The translations under genes were made by a program, and so were the position numbers. Source: Microvirga sp. (lineage in GTDB: Bacteria > Pseudomonadota > Alphaproteobacteria > Rhizobiales > Beijerinckiaceae). From it: a stretch of 57,271 nt of DNA. Positions within the stretch are counted from its first letter, which is position 1, and every line of letters begins with the position of its first letter. A model generated the notes under the pieces. It ran no database searches and had not been told where the DNA came from. It was given only the letters and a program-made list of their open reading frames with translations. Shown here piece after piece: positions 28,070 to 36,738 of the stretch. Location of the stretch: the NCBI GenBank assembly GCA_022241475.1, contig JAKOMT010000003.1, positions 207,126-264,396 on the forward strand. Direction: 5' to 3'.

Positions 28070-28633
28070 TCAGACCGCCTCGACCTCGCGCACGTCGGGA
28101 ATGAAATGGCGCATGAGGTTCTGGATGCCGTGCTTGAGCGTCGCGGTGGAGGAGGGGCAGCCGGCGCAGGCGCCCTTCATGGCGAGATAGACCACGCCGT
28201 CGCGATATCCGCGGAAGGTGATGTCGCCGCCGTCGCCGGCGACGGCCGGACGCACGCGCGATTCCAGCAGCTCCTTGATCGTGGCGACGGTCGCCTCGTC
28301 GGCCGCGTCGTAGAATTCCTCGTCCTGTCCGTTAGCCGCCTCGGCCGCGCCGGCCTCGAGGATCGGCAGGCCCGACATGAAATGCTCCATGATCGCGCCG
28401 AGGATCGAGGGCTTGAGATGCTGCCACTCGCCGTCGTTCTTGGTGATCGTGATGAAGTCGAAGCCGAAGAACACGCCGGCGACGCCGGGGATCGCGAACA
28501 GGCGGCGCGCCAGCGGCGAGGCGGCGCCCTCCTGCGCGTCGCGCGCGTCGAACGTTCCCGACTGCATCACCACGCTGCCGGGAAGAAACTTCATGGTGGC
28601 GGGGTTCGGGGTGGCTTCGGTCTGGATGAACAT
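28070..28633 (-). CDS. NifU family iron-sulfur scaffold/carrier (Nfu-type)
   Basis: A 187-residue protein with an N-terminal Nfu_N domain (MFIQTEATPNPATMKFLPG) and a C-terminal NifU domain holding the cluster-binding Cys156-Ala-Gly-Cys159. VRPAVAGDGGDITFRGY is the usual lead into that motif. It resembles the alphaproteobacterial/mitochondrial NFU1 type that delivers [4Fe-4S] clusters to client enzymes. The ATG at 28633 matches homologues; the frame is open upstream without similarity. Confidence 0.93.
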   Translation of the reverse strand: MFIQTEATPNPATMKFLPGSVVMQSGTFDARDAQEGAASPLARRLFAIPGVAGVFFGFDFITITKNDGEWQHLKPSILGAIMEHFMSGLPILEAGAAEAANGQDEEFYDAADEATVATIKELLESRVRPAVAGDGGDITFRGYRDGVVYLAMKGACAGCPSSTATLKHGIQNLMRHFIPDVREVEAV

Positions 28634-28765
28634 CGTCGTCACCTTGCATGAGCGTGCGGCGGGCGGAATTGCGAAATCCGATAGGGCTCGCGCCGTCACA
28701 CCCGATATGGCGACCGCCGCATCCCCGTTCAAGCGGGGGCGGCGGTCGCGCTGTCGCGACGCGGC

Positions 28766-29308
28766 TCAGCGCGGCGCGAGGATCATGATCATCTGGCGAC
28801 CCTCGAGCTGCGGCTCGAGCTCGACCTTGGCGATGTCGTTCGTCTCGTTCTTGACGCGGAGCATCAGCCTGTAGCCGATATCCTGGTGCGCCATTTCGCG
28901 ACCACGGAAGCGCAAGGTGATTTTGACCTTGTCGCCCTCCTCGAAGAAGCGCCGGACGGCCTTCATCTTGGTGTCGTAATCGTGCGTGTCGATTCCGGGG
29001 CGGAGCTTGATCTCCTTGACCTCGACGGTCTTCTGCTTCTTTCGCGCTTCCGAGGCCTTCTTCTGCTGATCGAAGCGGAACTTGCCGTAATCCAGCAATT
29101 TGCAGACCGGGGGTTCCGAATTCGGCGCGATCTCGACGAGATCGAGGCCGGCCTCCTCGGCCATTTTCAACGCGTCGGGAAACGCGACGACGCCACGATT
29201 CTGGCCCTCGTCGTCGATCAGTTGCACTTCGCGGACGCCGCGAATGTCGCGATTGGCGCGCGGCCCGTCTTTTTGCGGGACCGGCATGGCTCTCATTGGA
29301 CGGCGAAT
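28766..29308 (-). CDS. infC: Translation initiation factor IF-3 (ATT start)
   Basis: IF-3 binds the 30S subunit and checks start-codon pairing. The protein has an N-domain with [17 protein letters not shown] and [23 protein letters not shown] (in two parts), a Lys-rich linker ([20 protein letters not shown]) and a C-domain ending QMIMILAPR. The reading frame best starts at ATT (29308): an AGGAG site lies nine bases upstream, and the product (180 residues) then begins with the conserved RRP of homologues. ATG codons four and seven codons later have poorer spacing. Rare starts are known for infC and give autoregulation. rpmI-rplT are not downstream; a NifU-type gene is. A leader hairpin lies at 29346-29367. 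Confidence 0.93.
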   Translation of the reverse strand: MRRPMRAMPVPQKDGPRANRDIRGVREVQLIDDEGQNRGVVAFPDALKMAEEAGLDLVEIAPNSEPPVCKLLDYGKFRFDQQKKASEARKKQKTVEVKEIKLRPGIDTHDYDTKMKAVRRFFEEGDKVKITLRFRGREMAHQDIGYRLMLRVKNETNDIAKVELEPQLEGRQMIMILAPR

Positions 29309-29514
29309 GGCTGCTTTCTCCTCTGCAAGGCTCCAACGCGAACGCCCTCCCGCACGCTTGCGGAAGGCCAGAACCGTCGGGCCGAAAATCGCTCCGATGG
29401 CTGACTGTTCGCGCAAAACCGCGTCAAGTCAAGGGATCCGGCTCAATTCCGCCGACCGCAGCCGCGAATCCGGGGTGTTCGGCGACCTGCGCGCCCGCCC
29501 CTGACGCCGGCTCG

Positions 29515-31830
29515 TCACGCCGGCTCGTCGCGCTGGCCGGCGGCGCGAGCGCGCGCGCTTCCGGCTTCCTCGCGGGCGGGCTCCGCCTTGGGCGCGTCAT
29601 CCTCGCGCCGCGCGTCCGGCTCCGCCAGCAGCATGGGCGGCGGCGTTTCGGCGGCGCGCGCGTCCCCGGCGTAGTAGGTGACGTGAGGGAACGGGATCTC
29701 GATTCCGCGCTCGTCGAAGGCGGCCTTGACGTATTCGGAATAGGCGCGGCCCGTCGCCCATTGCTTGCCGGGCAATGTCTTGATGCGGGCGCGCACCACG
29801 ATGGCGCTGTCGGCGAAGGACACGATCCCGTGCATCTCGAAGGGGCCGATGATGGTGGGCCCGTAATCCGGATCGGCTGCGAGCCTGTCGAAGGCGTCGG
29901 CCATGGCCTGCTTCACGGCGGGAATGTCCGACTTGTAGTCCACGCCCATCTCCGCGACGTGGTAGGCGAAGTTGCGCATGCTGTTGGACACCATGTCCAC
30001 GCTCGAGAACGGGATGACGTGGTAGACGCCGTTCAGGTCCCGCATCGAGACGGAGCGGATGGTGAGGCGCTCCACGACGCCCGATATGCCGGCGGCCGTG
30101 ACGACGTCGCCTTCGTTCATGGCGTTCTCGAGCTGGATGAAGACCCCGGTGATGACGTCCTGCACGAGCTTCTGCGCGCCGAAGCCGACGGCGAGGCCGA
30201 TGACGCCGGCGCCGGCGAGAAGCGGCGCGATGTTCACGCCGATCTCGGACAGGACCATGATCGCGACGACGACGCACAGGGTCACGGTGAAAGCGTTGCG
30301 GAAGAGCGAGAGCAGCGTGCGCTCGCGCGCCGTCGCCGCCGTCCCGTAATCGGGGTTCAGCCGATACTCCACCCATGACGACACCACGAGATACAGCACG
30401 AAGCCGCCGACCAGGATCAGGGCCGCCGAAAGCAGCGAGGTCGTGATCGCGAGACCGACGCCCGAGGTCGCCCAGGCGATGACGTCGAACATCTCCCACG
30501 CGGACGCGACGGCGAACATGACCGTCGCCACGATCACGAATCGCACGACCTGGAGCACCTTTGGAACAAAGGCGTTGAGCCGCGACTCGAGCAGCGGCAG
30601 CCGCCGCTTGACGTCGTCCGAGAGGCGCATCCCGCCCGAGATGACGCGCGAGACGAAGCTGAAGATCGCCACGCCGACGACGATCGCGATCACGCTCTTG
30701 AGCGTCGCCGCCGCCATGAATTCGATCGCCGATCGCGGATTGGCGATCCAGACGAAGAAGGCGACGAGCAGATATCCGATGGCGAGGATGTGCCAGAATT
30801 GCGCCAGCGCTTGCGCCATCCGCCCCAGAACGTCCTTCTGCCCACGGGCCACTCGCCGCATCAGGAGAGCGCGCACCATCGCCTTGTTCTGCAGGACGAG
30901 GACGATGCCGATCATGCAGGCCGTGAAGACCGCGAGCGCGCGGATCGCCTGCCCCGACGCCAATGTCAGGTTCCAGGAGACGATCGGCGCGACGAAGAGG
31001 AAGGCGTAGACGAGGAGGCTCACGACCCGGGAGAGCCAGAAATTCCAGTAATTCGCCGTCATGTCGCTGATCGGCAGATAGCGCAACGCGGCGCAGTGCG
31101 GCATCAGCGCCGCCCTGATGGCGACCTTCAGTCCCTCGGCCACGAGGAAAGCGTTGAGGAACAGGGCCGCATTCAGCCCGGTGACGATGTTGGTGGCGAG
31201 ACCGGTCGCGAGCGCGTGGCCGATCACCCAGGCCAGAACCACGCTCGCCGCGTCGACGCCGACCGCCGCCGGAACGAGGGCGAGGCGGCGGATGAGCCCG
31301 CTGGCGCGGGCCTGGTCCGAGAAGCGGCGGCGTATCCGGTTGGTCACGACCCGCAACACGAGATACGTCGCCAAGGTCGCCGCCATCACGATCGCGAGCG
31401 TGCCCAGCACCCGCGCGAGAAACGTGAGGTCGGCGCTGGTGGCGTCCCGCCACAGCGTCGTGATCGAGCCGACGAATTCTCCGGCGATGCCGAAGAGGCT
31501 CGAAATGTCCTCCGCGACGACGCGGGTGCGCTCCGCGATCCGCCTCGCGAAGGGGATGGCCTCGGCCTGGGCTTCGGGCTCCGCCTGAGCCGCAGGGTCG
31601 GCCGCGCCGCGCAAGCGCTCGATCAGCCGCGCCCGCGCCGAATCATCCTCCAGAAGGTCGATCAGCGCCTGCGTCTGCGGGTCCGTCGCTGCGGGCTCGC
31701 TCGCAGCCGAGGCAGGCGTTCCCCCCGCCCCCGGGGGAAGCATCTGCGCCGCCGCAGGCGCGAGAAACGCGAGGCCGATGGCGAGAAAGGCGAGGACGGC
31801 AAGATTTCGAACGATTGTCAGGCGGCGCAT
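29515..31830 (-). CDS. Large MscS-family mechanosensitive channel
   Basis: A 771-residue membrane protein. A signal-like N-terminus (MRRLTIVRNLAVLAFLAIGL) precedes a periplasmic Ala/Glu-rich segment and roughly ten hydrophobic helices between residues 130 and 560. The MscS pore and beta domain include AGVIGLAVGFGAQKLVQDV, NAMNEGDVVTAAGISGVVERL and VYHVIPFSSV. The C-terminus is a charged Ala/Glu/Arg tail. The size is like the YbdG/YnaI-to-MscK range. The ATG at 31830 is used; upstream in-frame residues are not signal-like. Channels of this type release solutes under hypo-osmotic shock. Confidence 0.9.
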   Translation of the reverse strand: MRRLTIVRNLAVLAFLAIGLAFLAPAAAQMLPPGAGGTPASAASEPAATDPQTQALIDLLEDDSARARLIERLRGAADPAAQAEPEAQAEAIPFARRIAERTRVVAEDISSLFGIAGEFVGSITTLWRDATSADLTFLARVLGTLAIVMAATLATYLVLRVVTNRIRRRFSDQARASGLIRRLALVPAAVGVDAASVVLAWVIGHALATGLATNIVTGLNAALFLNAFLVAEGLKVAIRAALMPHCAALRYLPISDMTANYWNFWLSRVVSLLVYAFLFVAPIVSWNLTLASGQAIRALAVFTACMIGIVLVLQNKAMVRALLMRRVARGQKDVLGRMAQALAQFWHILAIGYLLVAFFVWIANPRSAIEFMAAATLKSVIAIVVGVAIFSFVSRVISGGMRLSDDVKRRLPLLESRLNAFVPKVLQVVRFVIVATVMFAVASAWEMFDVIAWATSGVGLAITTSLLSAALILVGGFVLYLVVSSWVEYRLNPDYGTAATARERTLLSLFRNAFTVTLCVVVAIMVLSEIGVNIAPLLAGAGVIGLAVGFGAQKLVQDVITGVFIQLENAMNEGDVVTAAGISGVVERLTIRSVSMRDLNGVYHVIPFSSVDMVSNSMRNFAYHVAEMGVDYKSDIPAVKQAMADAFDRLAADPDYGPTIIGPFEMHGIVSFADSAIVVRARIKTLPGKQWATGRAYSEYVKAAFDERGIEIPFPHVTYYAGDARAAETPPPMLLAEPDARREDDAPKAEPAREEAGSARARAAGQRDEPA

Positions 31831-31970
31831 GTACGAGGCTTCGTCTCTCTGTCGGGGCGGGGCGGAATAGGGCCAAACTAGGCGTTCGCGCCGTGAATGC
31901 AAACCGGCTGTCCGCGACCGGCGCGCTCCAGGTCGTTGCAGCGGGCGCCGACGGAAACGAAACTCAAACG

Positions 31971-31999
31971 AAAAACGCCCGGCGGATGGCCGGGCGTTT
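31971..31999 (-). terminator. Rho-independent terminator of the phasin gene
   Basis: AAACGCCCGGC and GCCGGGCGTTT form an 11-bp stem with a 5-base loop. On the minus strand it is followed by a T-run, 39 bases past the phasin stop. It could also act on the plus strand. Confidence 0.8.
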
Positions 32000-32037
32000 C
32001 GAACTCTGGACGGCGCGAACGCCGCGGACGTCGCGCC

Positions 32038-32373
32038 TCAGCGGGCGACGGTCTTGGCGACGGCGGCCTCGACCGGCTTGATCATCTCTTTCGCGAGGTT
32101 CGCGTAGAGCTCGCCGATCTTCGACGACTGGGCGACGAACGCCTCGTAGCTGCTCTTGACGAAATCGGTCTGGATTTCGATCGCCTTGTCGAGCGACTTG
32201 GCGCCGACCAGCTTCTCGAGGGCGGAAGCGCCGTGCTCGAAGGACTTCTTGGCGAAGTCGGCGGTCTCGACCGCGATCGCCTGAGCGCCCATCGAAACGC
32301 TGCCGAACGTCTTGACGGCCACGTCGACGTTTTCTTTACCGAGCTTCTGGATGTCTTCGAATTGATTGGTCAT
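32038..32373 (-). CDS. Phasin family protein
   Basis: A 111-residue helical protein with the phasin_2-type pattern: FEDIQKLGKENVDVAVKTF, ETADFAKKSFEHGASALEKL, KAIEIQTDFVKSSYEAFVAQ and a C-terminal LAKEMIKPVEAAVAK. Phasins coat polyhydroxyalkanoate granules. The ATG at 32373 gives MTNQFEDIQ as in homologues; another ATG three codons up is possible. The gene is monocistronic, with a clear promoter carrying TGCA palindromes and a strong terminator. pha biosynthesis genes are not in the window. Confidence 0.92.
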   Translation of the reverse strand: MTNQFEDIQKLGKENVDVAVKTFGSVSMGAQAIAVETADFAKKSFEHGASALEKLVGAKSLDKAIEIQTDFVKSSYEAFVAQSSKIGELYANLAKEMIKPVEAAVAKTVAR

Positions 32374-32441
32374 GGTGCGCATCGGCGCCGAAGCGCCGCT
32401 CCTGACTGGAAAGTTGACGGCCGATCAAGTGCGATCCGCCT

Positions 32442-32497
32442 GTGCACTCTTATATGTGCGCTGCACAATGCAAGTCAAGTTCTATGTTGCAGTGCAA
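32442..32497 (-). promoter_or_regulatory. Phasin promoter with TGCA-type palindromes (candidate PhaR sites)
   Basis: On the minus strand TTGACT (32473-32478) and TATAAG (32449-32454) are 18 bases apart. Three TGCA-centred symmetric sites overlap it: TTGCA-g-TGCAA (32487-32497) upstream of -35, TGCA-caa-TGCA (32462-32472) in the spacer, and GTGCAC (32442-32447) near the start point. PhaR repressors of other alphaproteobacteria bind similar TGC/GCA-rich palindromes at phasin genes. Regulator identity is inferred. Confidence 0.6.
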
Positions 32498-32644
32498 TAT
32501 CAGTCAGAAATTTCCGACATTCCATTAACGGCTCCGTAACCGCGTCCTGCGCATCGTGAGGAGTGTGACGCGCTTGCAACGTCGGGCTTTTGGGGGGCCT
32601 CGCGCGTCGTTTTGTCCGAAGACCGGTATACAGGGACGGTCCTT

Positions 32645-34201
32645 ATGGTGTTGCGTTTCGTATCCTCGCTCGTCGCGTTCCGTCCGGGACGCGCCCTCGC
32701 GGCTTTTGTCATCGCGTTCGCCGGACTGGCGGCGAGCGCCTCCGGACCCGGCAGCGGCGCGGCCGCCTACAATCCGCCCTACGCCGCTCTGGTCGTCGAC
32801 GTGAAGACGGGTCGCACGCTGCATGAGGAAAATGCGGATGCGACGCGTCACCCGGCGTCGCTCACCAAAGTGATGACGCTCTATCTGCTCTTCACGCGCC
32901 TCGAACGGGGCGAGCTTCGCCTCGATTCGCCGCTGCGCGTCTCCGCGCGCGCCGCGGCCGAGCCGCCCTCCAAGCTCGGATTGAGAGCCGGATCCACCAT
33001 CACCGTGGAAAACGCCATCTTTTCGCTCGTGACGCGTTCGGCGAACGACGCCGCCACGGTGATCGCCGAGAATCTCGGCGGCAGCGTCGAGGCGTTCGCC
33101 CGCGAGATGACCGAGACCGCCCACGCCATGGGCATGCGCCGCACGACGTTCCGCAACGCCCACGGCTTGCCGAACAGTGCGCAAGTGACGACGGCGCGCG
33201 ACCTCTCGATCCTGGCGATCGCGGTGCAGGACCGGTTCCCGCAATATTATCACTACTTCAGCCGCCGCTCGTTCCAGTACGCCGGTCGGGCGCATCCCAA
33301 CCACAATCGTCTGCTCGGTCGGGTGGAAGGCGTCGACGGAATCAAGACGGGCTTCATCCGCGCCTCGGGCTTCAATCTGATGACGAACGCCAAGGCGCGC
33401 GACCGGCACGTCGTGACGGTCGTGCTCGGCGGCCGCAGCGGCGCTCATCGAGACGGCATCGTCGAGCGGCTGGTCACGCGGCATTTGCCGCAGGCCTACG
33501 CCGGAGCCCGTCAGACGCCGCTCGTCGGTCCCGGCCGCGCCGTCGCGCGCGCCACGTCGGGGGTCGCGGCGATCGCAATCGCCGGGCTGCTGCCGCCCCG
33601 TCGCCCCCGCGACATCGGCGAGCCCGCGGCGATGTTCGCCAGCGTGACGTCGCCCGCCGCTCCGCAAGGCGACGCCAGGGCGCCGCTCGACCTCAACGCC
33701 ATGCGGCCCGCCGTGGCCTCGGCCAGCGACGCGCCGTCGACGACCACGCCGGGCTCGTCCCGAGCGGCCTTCGCCTTCACCGATTCGACCGGTTCGATCC
33801 CGTTGCCCCCGGCCGCCATCGCGGAGGTTCGCGCCATTCCGGAAGCGAGAGCCGCGTTCGATCCGGATCAGACCGCCACCCTCGCGGCGCTCGAAACGCC
33901 GACCCCGCCTGCGCCGGCGGCGATCGCTCCGGTCGCGCAGGTTCAGGCGCTGCGTTCGCCCTGGGTGATCCAGATCGCGGCGGTCGACTCGGAGACGGCC
34001 GCCATGACGATGCTCGAGCGCGCCCGCACCCGAATCGGCGGCCCGCTCCGGCAGGCCTCCCCGTTCACGGAGCCCGTCGTCGCCAATGGCGTGACGCTCT
34101 ACCGCGCCCGGTTCTCCGGTTTCGACGAGGCTGCGGAGGCGCGCAACGCCTGCCGTCAACTCGAGCGCAACGGCTTCGCCTGCTTCGCCTCGCGAAGCTG
34201 A
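32645..34201 (+). CDS. D-alanyl-D-alanine carboxypeptidase with C-terminal SPOR domain
   Basis: A 518-residue exported peptidase of the S11 (PBP5/6) family. An N-terminal signal or anchor (residues 15-40) precedes the catalytic motifs Ser72-Leu-Thr-Lys75, Ser132-Ala-Asn134 and Lys234-Thr-Gly236, all intact. A long Ala/Pro-rich linker (about 260-430) leads to a C-terminal SPOR domain (SPWVIQIAAVDSETAAMTML, NACRQLERNGFACFA), which binds denuded glycan at division sites. The ATG at 32645 is chosen; the frame is open a little upstream. It trims the terminal D-Ala of peptidoglycan stems, probably at septa. A near-match to a CtrA box (TTAA-N7-GTAA) lies at 32525-32539. Confidence 0.92.
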   Translation: MVLRFVSSLVAFRPGRALAAFVIAFAGLAASASGPGSGAAAYNPPYAALVVDVKTGRTLHEENADATRHPASLTKVMTLYLLFTRLERGELRLDSPLRVSARAAAEPPSKLGLRAGSTITVENAIFSLVTRSANDAATVIAENLGGSVEAFAREMTETAHAMGMRRTTFRNAHGLPNSAQVTTARDLSILAIAVQDRFPQYYHYFSRRSFQYAGRAHPNHNRLLGRVEGVDGIKTGFIRASGFNLMTNAKARDRHVVTVVLGGRSGAHRDGIVERLVTRHLPQAYAGARQTPLVGPGRAVARATSGVAAIAIAGLLPPRRPRDIGEPAAMFASVTSPAAPQGDARAPLDLNAMRPAVASASDAPSTTTPGSSRAAFAFTDSTGSIPLPPAAIAEVRAIPEARAAFDPDQTATLAALETPTPPAPAAIAPVAQVQALRSPWVIQIAAVDSETAAMTMLERARTRIGGPLRQASPFTEPVVANGVTLYRARFSGFDEAAEARNACRQLERNGFACFASRS

Positions 34202-34303
34202 GCCCGGCCGGTATTTCGAAGAGCAACCCCCGGACGCGCGGTTTCGCGCCCGGCGACCGACAAACCGACCACGGTCCCGTTCGGACCGTTCGCGCGTGGA
34301 GTA

Positions 34304-35047
34304 TCAGCGATGTCGGCTCAAGAGGACGTCCTTGGCCTGGTTGACCCGGGCCGCGAGCCAGGTCGATCCGCCCTGATCGGGATGCAGTTTCAGCATCAGC
34401 GTGCGATGCGCCCGCTTGATCGCGTCGATATCGGCCCCCGACGCAAGCCCCAGGATCTCATAGGCCTCCTCTTCCGACATCGCGCCCGGCTGGGGCTCGC
34501 CGCGCGGCCCCGCGTCGGCGTCAGCCTCAGCGTCTTCACGCCATCCGGGAAACCGGCGGTCGAAATAAGCCTCCAGCAGCCGGGCGCCTTCGGCGTCTGA
34601 GGCGGCGCATTCGGCGTAGAGCGCCATCAGCTCGCGCTCGCTCAGCGCCGCGAGCGGGCGGCCCGCGAACGCTCCCGCGAGGACGGCGCCCTCCATCGCT
34701 CCGGTGTCGTGGTCGAGCGTCATCTCGATCATCGCCGAGCGCACCCGCGAGACGCGGCCCGTCGGGGTCGGCCCGGACGGGCCGCCTCCGCCGCCGGGAA
34801 AGCGGCCCATTCCGGGAAGGCGCGGCAGGTTGGCGGTGAAGCCAAGCAGCCAGGCCCCGAAGCCGGCGACGAGCATCGCGATCTCGATGCGCCCCCGCGC
34901 CAGCATCAGCGCCGCGAGGCCGAAGAGGGCGACCCCGGCGACGCCTTTCACGATCCGCGCCAGCAGCGCGGGGTTCGTGCGCGAATAGACGCGCGACAGC
35001 CACCAGAAGGCCATGAGGGCGATCGCCCCGTAGAGCAGCGTCGTCAT
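34304..35047 (-). CDS. Membrane protein with C-terminal J-domain
   Basis: A 247-residue protein. Two or three hydrophobic segments (residues 3-18, 34-50, 55-72) are followed by a Gly/Pro loop and a helical acidic middle. A J-domain at about 193-247 carries His222-Pro-Asp224 in MLKLHPDQGG. J-domains stimulate DnaK ATPase, so this likely recruits DnaK to the membrane. Its ATG overlaps the stop of the upstream VWA gene (ATGA). It is the last gene of a three-gene overlapped row. Similar TIM14/DjlA-like J proteins exist in many alphaproteobacteria. Confidence 0.85.
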   Translation of the reverse strand: MTTLLYGAIALMAFWWLSRVYSRTNPALLARIVKGVAGVALFGLAALMLARGRIEIAMLVAGFGAWLLGFTANLPRLPGMGRFPGGGGGPSGPTPTGRVSRVRSAMIEMTLDHDTGAMEGAVLAGAFAGRPLAALSERELMALYAECAASDAEGARLLEAYFDRRFPGWREDAEADADAGPRGEPQPGAMSEEEAYEILGLASGADIDAIKRAHRTLMLKLHPDQGGSTWLAARVNQAKDVLLSRHR

Positions 35048-35757
35048 TTAGGCCTCATCGAGCCGAGAAGCCGGCGAGCGCCCGCATCCGTCGTCGCGAG
35101 ACGTTCGAGCGCGCGCGCTCCTCCGCTTGCGTAAGCCGCGGCGGCGCGCAGCAGCGCCGCGAGCGCGCCCGGCGCCGAGGCGTCGAAGCGCTCGAACGCG
35201 CCGCCGGTCAGCCGCGCGATCTCCCGGAACGTCGCCTCCGCCAGAGGATCGCCGCCCTCCTGGAAGACGAAGCCCTTGACGCCGAGCGCGCCGAGTTCGC
35301 CGGCGATCGCGCAGAGCGCGTCGGCGTCCTCCTCCATCGCGTCGCCCACATAGACGAAGGCGTCGATCCGCGTCTCGGCGACGCCCTTGCGGACGTGGCG
35401 CAGGACGCGCTCGATCTGCGTCTGTCCGCCCCGGCAGGCCATCCGCGTCATGAGATCGCTCAGGGTCGTCGGATCGGAGACCCACCGCGAGGCGCGGCAT
35501 TCCCCGAAGCCGCGGAAATACACGAGCTGAACCGCGAGTCCGCCGATCGTCGCCGCCGTCTCGAACATGCCCGCCTGAACCCGGCAGGCGAGATCCCAGG
35601 TCGGCTGCCGGCTCATCGTCGCGTCGAGCGCGAAGACGAGGCGTCCCTTCGCCGCCGCGACGCGCGCGGGCGAGGGCGCGACGGCGTCGGCCTTGGCGAG
35701 AAACACGTCGACCGCGGCGTCGCCGGGGCGCTTGTCGATGTCCTTACGATCCGTCAT
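35044..35757 (-). CDS. VWA-like domain protein
   Basis: A 237-residue soluble protein. After a short N-terminus, RLVFALDATMSRQPTWDLA supplies a DxTxS MIDAS-like motif (Asp-Ala-Thr-Met-Ser). IDAFVYVGDAMEEDADAL and GVKGFVFQEGGDPLAEATF are alternating strand/helix units of a von Willebrand A fold. It overlaps both neighbours by four bases (ATGA), so expression of all three is probably coupled. In related genomes such a protein accompanies the J-domain gene; its function is not known. Confidence 0.75.
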   Translation of the reverse strand: MTDRKDIDKRPGDAAVDVFLAKADAVAPSPARVAAAKGRLVFALDATMSRQPTWDLACRVQAGMFETAATIGGLAVQLVYFRGFGECRASRWVSDPTTLSDLMTRMACRGGQTQIERVLRHVRKGVAETRIDAFVYVGDAMEEDADALCAIAGELGALGVKGFVFQEGGDPLAEATFREIARLTGGAFERFDASAPGALAALLRAAAAYASGGARALERLATTDAGARRLLGSMRPK

Positions 35758-36587
35758 CCGCTCCTCGTGGCGCCGTCATCGCCTATAGATAGCGTCGGGA
35801 GCGCCCGGTTCCCACCGTCCGTGCCCAGACGCGGACCGGGAAGGCGCGGAGCGGACACGCCGGCGGGGGCCGGGGAGGGCGCGAGCGCCGGCGCGAAGCT
35901 CAGCCGGCGGCGCGCGGGCCGCGCCGGTATCGGACGGGGCGTCTGCTTCACCGCCTCCACGACGATGATCCCGGCGAAGGGCGCCGAGAGGCGCGTTCCG
36001 AAACGCTCCCAGGCGCCCGCCGTGCGCAGGAACGGCTCGGAGGCGATCGGCGGCACATAGAGCGCCTCCGTCCATTTCTCGGCCGCGAAGGAATTGCGCG
36101 TCAGAAGGTCCGCGAGCTGCGAGCGGGAATAGGGGCGGCCCTGCCCGAACGGCGTCGCGTCGACGCGCGCCCAGACGCCGCGGCGGTTCGGAGTCACGAT
36201 GGCGACCCGCCCCCCCGGCGCGAGCGCGCGCCACAATTCGTGGAGCAGTTCGTCCGGATCCTCGGTCGTCTCCAGCAGATGCGCGACGACGGCGTGGTCG
36301 TAGGCGGCGTCCGGGAGGGGGAGCATCAGGGGATCGGCGAGAAACGCGAGGTTCGCGTTTTCGCTCGGCCAATGCGCGACGCCCTGTCGCGCCGGCATCA
36401 GGAGGTTGACCCGCTCCGCCCGACTGAGCGCGGGACGCAGATAGGGAGGGCAATAGCCCAGCCCGAGCACCCGGCGATCCTTGACGCCGCGCAGGAAGTC
36501 GACCAGCGCGCGCGCCACGAAGCGCTGGGCGGTGCGGCCGAGCGGCGTTTCGTAAAACGACTGCAAGGCCAGAATGTCGACGATCAT
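35754..36587 (-). CDS. Class I SAM methyltransferase-like protein
   Basis: A 277-residue protein whose first 230 residues look like a methyltransferase-11 fold. VLGLGYCPPYLRPAL stands at motif I, LMLPLPDAAYDHAVVAHLLE at motifs post-I/II and LWRALAPGGRVAIVTPNRRG at motif III. Motif I lacks the classical GxGxG, so catalysis is uncertain. The C-terminal 45 residues are Pro/Arg-rich. It opens the overlapped methyltransferase-VWA-J-domain row and is divergent from gloB, an arrangement seen in other Rhizobiales. Confidence 0.8.
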   Translation of the reverse strand: MIVDILALQSFYETPLGRTAQRFVARALVDFLRGVKDRRVLGLGYCPPYLRPALSRAERVNLLMPARQGVAHWPSENANLAFLADPLMLPLPDAAYDHAVVAHLLETTEDPDELLHELWRALAPGGRVAIVTPNRRGVWARVDATPFGQGRPYSRSQLADLLTRNSFAAEKWTEALYVPPIASEPFLRTAGAWERFGTRLSAPFAGIIVVEAVKQTPRPIPARPARRRLSFAPALAPSPAPAGVSAPRLPGPRLGTDGGNRALPTLSIGDDGATRSG

Positions 36588-36738
36588 GCAGCCCCGCCCG
36601 CTTTCCTTTTCGCGTCAAGAAATGGCCTCTCGCGCGCCGCCGCGCAACCGGAAACGGGCGCCCGACGGATGTCTCGCACTGGACGGATCCCCCGTCGATG
36701 GGCGACAAGCGTGGGGAACAACGCAGCGAGGACTGACC

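Noticed and set aside
27551..28651. Plus-strand frame through the 12-bp repeat with four-residue periodic sequence
   Set aside because: It runs antisense into the RutE-like and NifU-type genes at both ends and has no recognisable domain; the periodicity only reflects the DNA repeat.
29597..31453. Alternative minus-strand frame within the MscS gene
   Set aside because: Arg-rich out-of-frame translation; the true frame has membrane helices and the MscS core.
32525..32539. TTAA-N7-GTAA upstream of the carboxypeptidase gene as a CtrA site
   Set aside because: One half deviates from consensus and it lies about 105 bases from the ATG; kept only as a remark.
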